Source: Adiantum capillus-veneris (Eukaryota; Streptophyta; Polypodiopsida; Polypodiales; Pteridaceae). From it: a stretch of 64,000 nucleotides of DNA. The stretch spans positions 107,273,587 through 107,337,586 of the forward strand of contig CM043966.1 in assembly GCA_014529385.2 (NCBI GenBank), read 5' to 3'. A program made the position numbers and the translations under genes. Below, one piece after another: positions 42,423 through 53,465 of this stretch (positions are counted from its first letter, which is position 1; every line of letters starts with the position of its first letter). Under the pieces are notes generated by a model. That model was not told where the DNA came from, made no database searches, and saw nothing but the letters and a program-made list of their open reading frames with translations.

Positions 42423-43373
42423 CTAGTGCATTTTTATGCTCATTTTGAACTTGCATGTTTTTACTTGTGCTTCTAATGGTAATGCAGAATCATCCGATTG
42501 CATTAAAAGTGACAAGTCAGTTGCACTTACATCGAGATTCTCATTTCCAAATTGCTTTCTACCCTGCTTGGCGGTTGATGTATCCCTATTGTCACGATTT
42601 ATTGGACAATCTTCAGGAAAGTGTCCACCTTTTCGTCCACAATCTGAGCAATACACCATGATTGGTGATATTTCATTTGGCTCGCTCATGTCAAGCTCTT
42701 GCTGAGAAGCTTCTGCTTCTATGCTTGCCAAGTTGTCGGCATCTTCTTTCAAAACACTAAGCATCAAGCTATATATTGCTCCATCTTGACCTTTGTACCG
42801 TCTTTGGCTTCGTTCTCCAATTAGATTGGCTTCAATTGGTTGATCTGTTGGATCTTCCATTATTGGCTCTCGACTATAGATCTGACCACTGTAATTCATG
42901 TACAATGATTGTGATTGAATATGCACCAAATGGATGCTTTGTAGACTTGTGCAGGTCTCTTGATAAACACTTGGGTTGACTTTTTGAACTTCTATCTGCA
43001 CTTCATCTTTAAGCTTGCAATACCTGGATCCACTGAAGTCTGTGAACATGTGGGAGTTCTTTGAATCTGGCTTTACTATGATCAATAAGATCTTGGCTCC
43101 TGTGCTGCTTTTACTGCTCATCAAGTATCTATGGCCTTCTGAATCTGCATATAAGACTTTGTCTCCATTGTAGCCATATAGTTGTAGAATCTTCTCTGTT
43201 GCAGTTGTGCATGTGTTGCCACTGCTATTGGCTTGTTCTGCTATATTTGAACTCTCGGCTCGATTTGAGTCCATGTCGGCTTGATCTACCAAAACTGTCA
43301 ATTGACAAATTTTGGTGTTGATTAACAGAATTTCTCCTGCTTGATTTTGATTAAACTGCTTTAGCCAAAGCAC
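42423..43373 (-). pseudogene. Gag-region protein with four YxDxxGxxY-like motifs and a zinc knuckle
   Basis: A 316 codon ORF, the longest in the element. Motifs are at residues 75-83 (YADSEGHRY), 110-118 (FTDFSGSRY), 158-166 (YMNYSGQIY) and 193-201 (YKGQDGAIY). A CCHC-like knuckle C242-x2-C245-x5-H251-x4-C256 (CSDCGRKGGHFPEDC) suggests RNA binding as in gag nucleocapsid. The spacing and the hairpin-like pattern suggest small beta repeats. I know no named family with it. The true start is uncertain since the frame is degraded upstream. Confidence 0.6.
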
Positions 43374-43445
43374 TTTTGCAGTTGACTGCTCTTCAGACTC
43401 GCAAGAATTGATTAACTCTAGCTTGACAATTTCAAAATTAATTGC

Positions 43446-43712
43446 AACCTTTTCAAACGATGAAAAATTGGGCCTTTAACGGATTAATTTGCAATCCACC
43501 GTCGTGATTGTGCCTATTCGTGGGAGCTCACTTGCAGCGCAATTGCTTGCACTTGCCAATTTCTGACGCGCAATTGCTTGTAACCTTTTCAAACGATGAA
43601 AAATTGGGCCTTTAACGGATTAATTTGCAATCCACCGTCGTGATTGTGCCTATTCGTGGGAGCTCACTTGCAGCGCAATTGCTTGCACTTGCCAATTTCT
43701 GACGTGCAAAAT
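43446..43712. repeat. Recent 136 bp tandem duplication
   Basis: AACCTTTTCAAACGATG and the following 120 bases occur at 43446 and again at 43582. I see one difference near the end. Both lie in the leader of the Tat/Athila-type element. Confidence 0.92.
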
Positions 43713-43959
43713 TTTTGAATTTTGAATGCCGCTCAATCGACCTTGAGTTGGTCAATTTCTTGCTTTTTCCGGCTGTTTGCTTGATTTTTTCCTGGTCGCT
43801 GTTCTTGATTTCTGCTCGCTTTTACGATGCACTTCTCTGGCTTTGCTTTTCGGCTTTTGATTTACTTACTTTGGTGTTGTTCGCTCGGTGTGTGATTTTT
43901 TGCTTTTCTGGGTTTTCTGACACTTTTGTCTTTTACTGGCACTTCTGGCGACTTTATTG

Positions 43960-44630
43960 TGATTTTTCCCTTTTTTTGTGAATTTGTGACTTTTCTTATT
44001 TTTTGTTATTTTTATGATTTTTTACGCTTTTTTTGGGAAAGTTTTGATTTTTTTGTGAATTTTAGAAAATGTTTGGGGTTTTTTTGAAAGATTTTAAGAA
44101 ATTTTTGTGATTTATTTTGTTTTTTCCAGCAAGTTTATGAAATTTTTATGATTTTTCGTGACTCTTTTGAGTTTTTTACTATTTTTGTGATTTTTTTTGC
44201 AACTTTTTAATTTGTATGAATTTTCTAGGTTTTTTTTATAAACTCTTTTTTTGAATTTTTTATGATTTTCTATGTGATTTTTCATGAATTTTTTCTATAT
44301 TTTAAAAATGTTTTAAAATATATATTTTTTGGTGAATTTTATGATTTTTAATGGATTTTTTGAGTTTTTTTCTTTTTTTGTGATTTATTTGATTTTTTCT
44401 ATTTGTTATTATCTCTTTCTTTAACTTTTCATTGGATTTTTATTATTTTTTAATATGTTTTTATTTTTTACTTTTAAAAATATTTTTAATTGATTTCTTT
44501 TTATTTTTTATTTTTTTGGGTGAATTTTTTGAGTTTTTTATTTTCTGAATAAATAAATAATCCTAAATGAAATAAAAACAAAACAAAAACAAAAAAAACA
44601 AAAAAAACAAAAATAAAAATAAAAATTGCC
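43960..44630 (-). repeat. Extremely T-rich block (A-rich on the element's sense strand)
   Basis: About 670 bases made almost only of T runs with GATTTTT and GAATTTTT punctuation, ending in an A-rich flip at 44570-44625. No ORF. It lies in the leader of the minus-strand element, so its RNA would be A-rich. Confidence 0.85.
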
Positions 44631-44859
44631 TATTTACCTCACCAGGCTTACCTTGGCTGCCCGACTGCCCGCGTTGATGAAGGCTCACGAGGCGGGGATC
44701 TGACAAGTCTGGGTCTGCAGGCAATCCTCTGCGCGAATGATTGTGGGTGTGTTGACGCCTTGATTGCGGGCCGTGGCAGCTGTTTGAGCGGGCAACCGAG
44801 TTGCTGACGTGGTAGTCGCCAGCTGGAGTAACGGCCTGCAGCCTTGGCGTGTAGCAGAA

Positions 44860-44976
44860 AAGAGAGAGAGAGAGAGAGAGAAAGAGAGTAGGAGAAGAGA
44901 GAGAAAAAGAGGGAGGACCCGGAGGAGAGAGAGAAAGTGAATTAGAGAGAGAATAGATGAAGAGAGAGAAAGAGAG

Positions 44977-45035
<59 letters not shown>

Positions 45036-45095
45036 AGTGAGAGAAAAAGGGAAAATTAGAGAGAGTAGGGGGACTTAGAGAGAGAGTAGGGGGTT
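44860..45095. repeat. GA-rich microsatellite block
   Basis: Interrupted GAGA repeats over about 230 bases, with a pure tract at about 44980-45033, in the leader near the primer site. Confidence 0.9.
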
Positions 45096-45497
45096 CTCAT
45101 GGAGCAAACTCGAAATTCTTCCGGTTTCCAAAATTTGAAGCTTTCGCCGGTAATTACACTAAAGCTCGTGAATTTTTTTTGGTTTTCTTCAAGGCAAGCT
45201 CAAAATCTCAACGGGACTTTAGAATTTCGGCTGATTAAAATACACCCGACCTCGATTTTTATTATAACACTGGGTTCACGTATTGCAACGACAGAGAGGG
45301 GAAGTGTGACACAATGGGTTAGTGAGAAATTAGAGTGTGTAAACACACAATGGGCAAGATATGGTCACACATTAGGGAATTATGGACACAATGCTTCATG
45401 CACACACATTCAAAATCCTCAAAAACATAAACACACAAGTGAAATTAGTGAGGGAACGCATTCGTTTATGTGACAATTACACTAGCGTAGGCCATCG

Positions 45498-45517
45498 TCC
45501 CCCACAACGGCGTCAAA
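45498..45517 (-). promoter_or_regulatory. Primer binding site of the Tat/Athila-type element
   Basis: The minus strand reads TTTGACGCCGTTGTGGGGGA right after the 5' LTR, the same layout as TTTGGCGCCGTTGCCGGGGA of Tat and Athila elements, with a few changes. Confidence 0.75.
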
Positions 45518-46540
45518 TGTTGGGGGTTCCCATCGTTGCAATAGCTCTAATGACCAACAAAATTATCAATCCCGAGGGATGAGCTATCCGGCTAGGGCAT
45601 GGAAACACTCACACGGTTAGTGAGATAATTGTGGCAACACAAATGGTTAACTCTACGAGGTGAGCTTCTCGGCCTATGGAGAAGCCAAGCCGCAATGAAG
45701 GGCAATCTCCATATCCACTTCTCTTCATGTCTGATCAACCCAATCACACACACTACAATTGCAAGATGTACACAACACTAATCCTATCATGCAACACACT
45801 ACTCGCAAGCACACACACATAGATCTATCAAGCAGCACACTCCAATCAAACCTACATGCACGCACAAGCCAAAGAGGGCAATCTTATCATGCAACACACT
45901 ACTCGCAAGCACACACACATAGATCTATCAACCACCACACTCCAATCAAACCTACATGCACACACAAGCCAAAGAGGGCAATCACACAAGATTAGAGAGG
46001 GATTAACCACTAATTAGTTAAGATCTAGTTAATCTAAGTATCATAGGCAATCATAGGAAGTAAGAGAGAGACATAGTGAGAGAGAATGAATCATTGATTA
46101 GTGTTAATCAAGTCTCATGAGCAAGGAGAAGCTCAAGGACTCCATAGCCACACACCTCAAGATCTCTCACCAAAGAGTGCTCTCAACAAATGACTTGAGA
46201 ACCTTAATTTCTTTTACACACTGCCTTATATACCTAGGTTAAAAATATGCAATGTTCGGGCGCCCAAGGCCTTTAGGGCTCACCACTTACTGAATCTGCA
46301 ACCTAGGCATAGTAAGTGACCTATTCTTTACAACTTGGAACTCCCATTGAGCCCGTAACACATTAGAAATATTACAATGGCTTGAAATAATTTGGGAATT
46401 TACAATACGTGACCATTTTGGGAAAACGTGAAAAATGTGTAACTCCAATCTTTACTGCTTCTTTGCATTCATCCTTGATGTGCATTCATACATCTTCGGT
46501 CTTTATCAGCTTCTGTTAACTGACATTGACCTTGTTAACA
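45518..46540 (-). repeat. 5' LTR of the Tat/Athila-type element, with a 100 bp internal tandem duplication
   Basis: 1023 bp. It is longer than its partner mainly because a 100 bp unit (45781-45880, then 45881-45980, starting ATCYTATCATGCAACACAC) is present twice. Confidence 0.9.
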
Positions 46541-46545
46541 GCTAT

Positions 46546-46710
46546 CCCTCGGCAATTTTGCTATGTTAGACCCACTACACTACTCTCTATAGCTAACCAA
46601 TTCCAGCCGTGGGTGTCGATAAGTGTTGATTTTCAAAGGCTAAGAGGAGTAGCAACTAAGGTTTTGAATTGCGAAAGGATACACTAAGAAAACACATAAG
46701 TATAATTAGC
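46546..46710 (+). other. Chromovirus copy B 5' untranslated region, right half
   Basis: Continues 37123 after the GCTAT duplication. It ends at the gag start ATG at 46711. Confidence 0.7.
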
Positions 46711-48060
46711 ATGGCTGAAAATAACCAAGAGGGTAGAATGAACATTGATAGCTTTAATTTTGCATATGAATGTGCTAATGATGATGCCCCGTGTTTATTA
46801 ATTATCTTGTTACTAGGTTGCATCAAGCTATGGGCAACCCTACTTTGCAAGCCGAAGTTACTCAACAACTTCGTGCTTATGGGATTTCCCTTCCTCTCCA
46901 AGAGGAGAGAGAGCTTAGGAGGCCTCTTGATGAGACTCCCAAAACAAGACTCTCTAACATAAGAGAGGAGGAATCCAAAGAACGAGAAAGAAGTGAATCC
47001 CTAAGTTCCTCTAAAGATGTGTCTCCATGAAGAAAGGGGTCTAGACTATCGCCAACTCCTCCCAAGAGGAAACGGTCAACCCATAGTCCTTCTCCTCATC
47101 AATCCAAAAGGGAAGAGAGGAAACAAAGGAAGAAAAAGGAAAGAAAGGGGTCACCCTCTTCTCCTTTTTCTTCACCTTCCTCCTCTTTTGAAAAAAGCTA
47201 TGGCTTTTCTCCTAGAGAATACAAGAGGGGAGGAGGTTGCAAATCATAGCCTGCATGGCGAAGATAACAAAAGCTCAAGAAGTTCAAAGAGGGAGGAAAG
47301 ATTATTTCTTTTCTCACCTATGATGGCACCTTTAGTGCCACCAACAAAGTCTTGGCCTTCATCCACAATTTGATGTGGACTTTGGAGACGAGGGCTTCAT
47401 GGAGTCCTCTAAGCTACACCATGTAGCTAAGCACTTTTAGAAAACTGCTCATCAATGGTGGGCTAGCCTTCATGGCAACGGCAAAGCCCCAAAGACATGG
47501 AAAACTCTACAAGTTTCCATAATGAAGCAATTCCTTGCAACAAGTGATGCCAAGGACAAAGTGCTCATAGAATGAAAAAGTTTGAAGCTTCTCTTCAACG
47601 AGTCTATCCAAAAATATGTAGAAAAGTTTTGGGATTTACATCTCAAAGCTATAGTCTTTAAAAGGATAGACCTCTCTAAACAAAAGCAACAATTTTGTGC
47701 GGTATTACCTGAAGAAATGGCCGAGTATGTCAACTCACAACGGACTAGCACTATCACCAAAGTCATCCACCACATGATGGATGCTTCAAGGATTAATTTC
47801 CAACAAGGGGCGAGAAGAAAGTTCAAGCCCATGGAAAACAAGGATCAAAATGAAGCTAAAGGGAAGGGCAATGCTCAAAACTCTTGCCAAGGCAACACCA
47901 ACACCAACAAGGCCAGAAAGAAAGGAGCTTACAAAGTTTAAAAAAAGCTCCCTCCCGAAGAATTAGAGGCCTTTTGTAAAGACCATAAATGCTTTAGGTG
48001 TCGGGAGCAAGGACATGGTTATCGTTCTTGTCCAAAAGAAATGTAAGCAATGACACTCCT
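46711..48060 (+). pseudogene. gag: Chromovirus copy B gag
   Basis: The most complete gag of the array. The start is at 46711 (MAENNQEGRMNIDSFNF). After a frame change near 46795 come MGNPTLQAEVTQQLRAYGIS and an EREERELRRP helix, then an RS/K-rich region (PPKRKRSTHSPSPHQSKREE). The capsid-like part has DVDFGDEGFMESSKLHHVA, WWASLHGNGKAPKTWKTL, KLLFNESIQKYVEKFWDLH and MAEYVNSQRTSTITKVIHHM. The zinc knuckle is CFRCREQGHGYRSC at about 47990-48035. A TGA at about 47028 and stops near 47250, 47575 and 47940 inactivate it. Confidence 0.87.
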
Positions 48061-48760
48061 AGAGCTTCTATGGTTGAAGCTCCAAAAGAGGATACTCATC
48101 ACAAAGAATCATCCCTCTCCTATGCTTGGGGAAAGGTAAGGAGAGCATGATGCCCTTATTCTCTTTGACCCTGGCTCTACTCACAACATCATATCAACAG
48201 AGTTGGCCACCAAATTGGGCATTCAAGCTTTTGAGATGGGAGATACTGTAACTGCTGACACAACTTTCAAGGGACAGAAAGCCTACGTTACTCCCTTGAT
48301 TGGGAAGTTAAGGCTTCATGTCCAAAGCTATGTCGACTAAGAAGATTTTTTTAAATCTCTTCTTTCGAACATGAGGATGTTATCCTAGGGGCACCATGGT
48401 TCAACCACATGGTTGCCAAGATGAACTTTCCTGAAAGGAGAATCTATTTCACTCACAGGAAAATGAGCATGTACATAGATGCTAATGATTTGGGGAACAC
48501 CATATCCCTCGTAAATACGCTTGCTTTTGATAAGTCAATGAAAAGCTCTATTTTTGTGTATATGATTTTTATTAGAGAATCTGCAAATGATTCTAATGTT
48601 TTCAAGGTAGCCATAAGGGAATCAAGAGAATTTAGAGTTGTCTATTTTCCTAAATGGATTCCAAGATGTTTTCAATGATGACATCCCTAGTGAGCTACCT
48701 CTAAAACAAGCGGATGATGGCTATGCAATAGAGCTTCTACTAGGAAGCTCACCGCCTAAT
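48061..48760 (+). pseudogene. pol: Chromovirus copy B protease region
   Basis: LFDPGSTHNIIST-type aspartic protease site at about 48165-48205, GKLRLHVQSYVD, LGAPWFNHMVAKMNFPERRI and the KSSIFVYMIF stretch, ending in DDGYAIELLLGSSPPNKPP. Interrupted by small frame changes. Confidence 0.8.
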
Positions 48761-49400
48761 AAACCTCCTTCTTGAGTTTTACAAGCTCAACAAGAGGAAA
48801 TCATGAGGCAAGTGCATGAACTTGTGAAAAAAGGGATGGTGAGGCCTTGCTCCTCTCCATTCTGCTCACTACTACTTTTAGTGCAAATGAAAGATGGCAC
48901 ATATCACATGTGTGTCGACTATAGAGCACTATTGAAAGAAAAGATTTCCCATGCTGCGGGTAGAAGGTCTATTTGATAAGCATGTTTTGGCCTGGCAAAT
49001 GCTTGAGCCGCATTCAAACTCACGATGGACAAAAATCTTTAGGCCACTCAAATTCTCTTTGTGAGTACAAGTGACACCTCCAGGTAATCTTTCAAGTTTT
49101 GAGAGAGGATAAGCTTTTTATTAATCAAAAGAAAAGCTATTTTTTTCTACAAGAGATTCAATATCTAGGTCACATTATCTCTCAAGATTGTATATGTATG
49201 AATCCATCAAAGTTGGAGGTAATAAAAGCATGGCCTAATCTAAGGAATCTACATGAGCTAAGAAGCTTTATTGGTATGTGTGCATACTATAGACGCTTTA
49301 TATCAAAAGTCTCTCAAATAGCAGGACCATTGCATGATTTAATAAGGAAGAACGTTAAGTACTCATGGACTGCTAAACAAAAAAAATTCTTTTGACAAGC
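48761..49400 (+). pseudogene. pol: Chromovirus copy B reverse transcriptase, catalytic core deleted
   Basis: MRQVHELVKKGMVRPCSSPF and KDGTYHMCVDYRAL are present, then a broken stretch to the TFKLTMDKNL-like region and LREDKLFINQKKSYFFLQEI, NPSKLEVIKAWPNLRNLHEL, GMCAYYRRFISKVSQIAGPL. As in copies A and C the segments with the catalytic aspartates are missing. Confidence 0.87.
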
Positions 49401-49930
49401 TTAAAGAGAAGCTTACCTCCCAACCAATCCTTATGCTTCTGGATCTCTGAAAGCCATTTGAGATCCAATGTGATGCTTGTGGTGATTGCCTTGGAGCAGT
49501 TTTGCTTCAAGAAGGGCATGCCATAGCAGATGAGAGCCGAAGGCTCAATGTTGATAAGCATGCCTTGAGCACATACAAAAAATAACTTTTAGTTGTTCTA
49601 CATGCCCTAGACACATGGAAACACTATCTCTTGGGGGCTCTATTCATCCTACGAATGGATCACAAAGCCTCAAGAACTTCATGATGCAAATCAAGCTTTC
49701 CAACAAACAAATGAGGTGGGAAAATTTCCTTTCACAATTTGCTCACATTGCTGGCAAACACAATCAAGTGGTCGATGCACTTTCAAAATGGCCAAGGGTA
49801 AATGTGGTGTCTATAGCAACTCACAATGATCTATCTTTTATGATAGATGAGTATGCTACTGATCGAGACTTTGAGTATGTAATTATAGCCTTTGTATTAG
49901 GGAAAAAAAAATCACCTTGGAGAAATGGTA
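49401..49930 (+). pseudogene. pol: Chromovirus copy B RNase H
   Basis: FEIQCDACGDCLGAVL-like sequence, EGHAIADESRRLN, and the C-terminal HIAGKHNQVVDALSKWPRVN. Several frame changes between 49430 and 49640. Confidence 0.82.
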
Positions 49931-51160
49931 TCTTCCAAACGGAAATAGGTTATGCGTTACTTAACATAGACAATAAGAAAGTCAAGTATGAATCCCATGC
50001 TTCTCATTATGCAGGACGAAGAAGGATTCCATAATCTACCCTTAGAGGAGTAGAAATGTACATTTGTTGGTCTACCATGAAAAGTAAACATACAAGAGTA
50101 TGTTTCAAAATGCGTGGTATACATAAAATTGAAATTTGATTGAGGGAATCAACTTGGATTGTTTCAGTCGACAAGATTAGGAAGAAAACACACTCTATGC
50201 CTGTCAAAAAGACTATTAAGGCATATCAAACGACAACCCTTTTTAGGTCTCAAACTTTCAAGTATCATGGCTTGCCAACATCCATAGTTTTGAACAAAGA
50301 TCTTAGAATGACCAATAATTTCTAGAAGGGTCTCTTTGAGAATCTAGGAAGTAGGCTTTTGGCCTATCATCCACAAATGGATGACCAAAGTGAAATAAAT
50401 AATCTAACAATTCTTGAATCTACTAAAAGCCTATGTCACGGATGTAGATCAACATTCTCAATGAGAGAAGTACCTAACTCTTATAGAGTATGCATACAAT
50501 GACATTGTACATACTTCGAACCTTTTAAGGCTAAAGAGGGAAGATCCAAAAGTCCCTTACTACATAAAGTACATGGGAAGATCTTTGCTCCTGTGATGAA
50601 TATAGCCGAGACTCACAAGCATCTTTTCCAAAGATTAAAAAGGTTATATCGATCTCAAAGAAAAGGCAAAAACGGCTAATTATAATAAGCACAGAAGAGC
50701 CTTAGCCTTTAAGAAAAACTATTGGGTCTTGCTAAAGTTTCTCAAGGCTCATATAAAGCATACTACAGGCAAGAATCCTACAGCCATCAAAAGTATTATG
50801 CTAAACTAGCAAAAAAATATTATGGTACTTTCTTTTAAAATTCTTAACTCAATCAATGAGATGGCTTATTAGTTAAAGTTACCCAACCATTTACTCAATC
50901 ACATTGCTAACCATGTGAGCCTACTCAAGACTTACAAAGGAGAGCCACCAAAAGAACCAATAATGGAGGACCCGTCAAAGATCGAAGATCAAGAAGAGGT
51001 GTTGCAGTACGAATCACTTCTTGACACAAAGACAAGGTACTATGAAACCGTAATGTTATCCAATGATATATTGTTAAGTTTAAGAATTATCCTTTTAAAG
51101 ATGCTAGACGGATGCAAGGAACCAAGCTTAAGAATAATATGAACCTTGTCAGCTTACAAT
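49931..51160 (+). pseudogene. pol: Chromovirus copy B integrase with GPY-like and chromodomain-like end
   Basis: Zinc-binding region KVKYESHASHYAGRRRIP, core TFKYHGLPTSIVLNKDLRMT, then AYHPQMDDQSEINN and HKVHGKIFAPVMNIAETHKH. The 3' part has a Y-Y-G-T/P-F block at about 50818, AYXLKLPNHLLNHIANHVSL at about 50870-50920, and MEDPSKIEDQEEVLQYES leading to a shifted KFKNYPFKDARR-like stretch that resembles a chromodomain. All three integrase acidic positions cannot be confirmed because of frame changes. Confidence 0.78.
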
Positions 51161-51532
51161 GCTACACTAGAGTAAGAAAATATAAATGCTTTAAATGAAA
51201 AATGTTTCTGTCTTATAAGACTCATTCTCTTTCTTTTATTGTGCACAAAATTTAAGAAGTATGCATGCTTAGGATCATGTTTATGGTGACGGCGTATCCC
51301 AAACACCAAGTACAACTTGTCACTCTACTTTGGAAGTATGATATGGATTAAAGAGCAGACATGCTTGCTACAGCTAAGTCTCCCGAGCACCAAGTGGATT
51401 AGTCATCCATTTTGGAATGATGTCGTAGGGTAAAAAGGGATCCTCTACCCTTTTAGAGACATGGACTAATGACTAAGCTCTATCTTCTCTACCTCATAGT
51501 CGAGGACCACTATGATTTCAAGAGAGAGGTAA
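51161..51532 (+). other. Chromovirus copy B 3' untranslated region
   Basis: Noncoding and closely repeated at 57530-57752 and 59880-60238. It ends in the purine tract CAAGAGAGAGGTAA before the LTR. Confidence 0.75.
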
Positions 51533-51764
51533 TGTCATAAAATATAATATCTAACTTTACCAAATGATTTCTCATATTAAACTAATCATTTAATATGGGA
51601 AGATAAATGGGAAACAAGAGTTAAGATATAGATATGTGCTTCTAAACCTATCTCAATAGGGGACCAAAAGGAGAAATGGTTGCATCTCAATAGGGGTCCA
51701 AACGAGATGGTCTACCAAAGAGCAATGTGCAATAAGTGCTTCTAGATTTACCTTAGCACCTAAA
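51533..51764 (+). repeat. Chromovirus LTR fragment fused to copy C gag
   Basis: Begins TGTCATAAAATATAATATC like the other LTR copies but stops after GATTTACCT, where it joins gag at a TTACCT shared by both parental sequences (compare 47705). This is a deletion with microhomology. Confidence 0.85.
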
Positions 51765-52170
51765 GAAAAGATCCAGTATGTCAACACACAACGTCCTAAA
51801 ACTATCACCAAAGTCATCCACCACACGACAATTGCTTCAAGGATCAATTACCAACAAGGGGTGAGAAGAAATTTCAAGCTATGGAAAACAAGGATCTAAA
51901 TGAAGCTAAAGGGAAGAGCAATGCTCAAAACTCTTTCCAAGGCAACACCAACGCCAACAATAACAAGGCCATGAAGAAAGGAGCTTACAAAGGTAAAAAT
52001 AAGCTCTCTCCTGAAGAATTAGAGGCCTTTTGTAAAGACCATAAATGCTTTAAGTGTGGGGAGCACGGACATGGTTATCGTTCTTGCCCAAAACCAATGT
52101 ACACGATGACACTCCTAGAGCTGAAGCTCCAAAAGAGGATACTCATTGCAAAGGCTCATTCCTCTCCTAG
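51765..52170 (+). pseudogene. gag: Chromovirus copy C gag, C-terminal half
   Basis: Starts inside gag (IQYVNTQRPKTITKVIHH) and includes ENKDLNEAKGKSNAQNS, KLSPEELEAFCKDHKCF and the zinc knuckle CFKCGEHGHGYRSC, the cleanest of the three knuckles. Confidence 0.85.
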
Positions 52171-52800
52171 GCTTGGAGAAAGGTAAGGGAGCATGATGCC
52201 CTTATTCTCTTTGACCCCGGATCTACTCACAACTTCATATCAATGGAGTTGGCCACCAAGTTGGACATTCAAGATAAGTTGAGATGAGAGATACTGTAAT
52301 TACTTACACAACTTTCAATGGACAACAAACCTCTGTTACTCCCTTGATTGGGAAGTTGAGGCTTCATGTCCAAAGCTACATCGACAAAGAATTTTTTTTT
52401 AAATCTCTTCTCTCCAACATGAGGATATTATCCTAGGGGCACCATGGTTCAACCACATGGCTGCCAACATGAAGTTCCTTGAAAGGAGAATCTATTTCAC
52501 GTATAGGACAAAGAGCATGTACATAGATGCTAATAAATTGGGGAATACCATATCCCTCGTAAATACGCTTGCTTTTGATAAGTCAGTGAAAAGCTCTATT
52601 TTTGCGTATATGATTTTTGTTAGAGAATCTGTAAATGATTATAATGTTTTCACAAGTAGAGATAAAGGGAATCAAGAGGAATTAGAGTTTTCTAATTTCC
52701 TAAATGGGTTTCAAGATGTTTTCATTGATGACATCCCTAGTGAGCTACCTCCAAAATGAGGGGATGATGACCATGCAATAGAGCTTCTACTAGGAAGCTC
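52171..52800 (+). pseudogene. pol: Chromovirus copy C protease region
   Basis: LFDPGSTHNFISMELATKLD at about 52208-52265 keeps a canonical D-x-G-S protease site. It is followed by LGAPWFNHMAANMKFLERRI and FQDVFIDDIPSELPPK. A few stops are present. Confidence 0.83.
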
Positions 52801-53465
52801 ACCGCCTAATAAACCTCGTTATTGAGTTTCACAAGCTCAACAAGAGGAGATCATGAGGCAAGTGCATGAATTGGTGGAAAAAGGGATGGTGAGGCCTAGC
52901 TCCTCTCCATTCTGTTTACCAGTGCTTTTAGTGCAAATGAAAGATGGCATATATCACTTGTGTGTCAACTATATAGGACTAAATAGGATCACTATAAAAG
53001 AGAAATATTTCCCATGCCGCGGGTAGAAGATCTATTTGATAAGTTACATGTTTTGGCTTGGCAAATGCTCAAGCTGCATTCAAACTCACAATGGACAAAA
53101 ATATTCAGGCCACACAAATTCTCTTTGTTAGTACAAGTGACACCTCCAGGTAATATTTCAAGTTGTGGGAGAGAATAATCCTTTCATTAGTCAAAAGAAA
53201 AGTGAAATTTTTCTACAAGAGTTTCAATATCTAGGTCACATTATCTCTCAAGATGGTATATGTATGAATCCATCAAAGTTGTAGGTAATAAAAGCATGGC
53301 CTAATCCGAGGAATCTACATGAGCTAAGAAGCTTTATTGGTATGTGTGCATACTATAGACGCTTCATAGCAAAATTCTCTCAAATAACAGGACCATTGCA
53401 TGACTTAACAAGGAAGAACATTAAGTACTCATGGACTGCTAAAGAAAAAAATTCTTTTGACAACT
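52801..53465 (+). pseudogene. pol: Chromovirus copy C reverse transcriptase, catalytic core deleted
   Basis: VHELVEKGMVRPSSSPF, then MKDGIYHLCVNYIGL, a broken core and TMDKNIQATQI, LQEFQYLGHIISQDGI and MCAYYRRFIAKFSQITGPLH. It lacks the same catalytic segments as copies A and B. Confidence 0.87.

Larger units (their letters stand above)
37124..46540 (-). mobile_element. Complete Ty3-type LTR element with Tat/Athila-like primer site and no recognisable RT or integrase
   Basis: LTRs at 37124-38044 and 45518-46540 are flanked by perfect GCTAT duplications (37119-37123 and 46541-46545). On the minus strand the upstream LTR is followed by TTTGACGCCGTTGTGGGGGA, close to the TGGCGCCGTTGCCGGGG primer site used by Tat and Athila elements, and the downstream LTR is preceded by a purine tract. 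The 7.5 kb interior carries a broken gag-region polyprotein with one zinc knuckle and a protease-like remnant. I saw no RT, RNase H or integrase motif, so it is probably non-autonomous. It interrupts the 5' UTR of copy B. Confidence 0.88.

Noticed and set aside
40034-43373. Host gene interpretation of the long minus-strand ORFs
   Set aside because: They lie between LTRs with a primer site, purine tract and perfect target duplications, so they belong to the retroelement.
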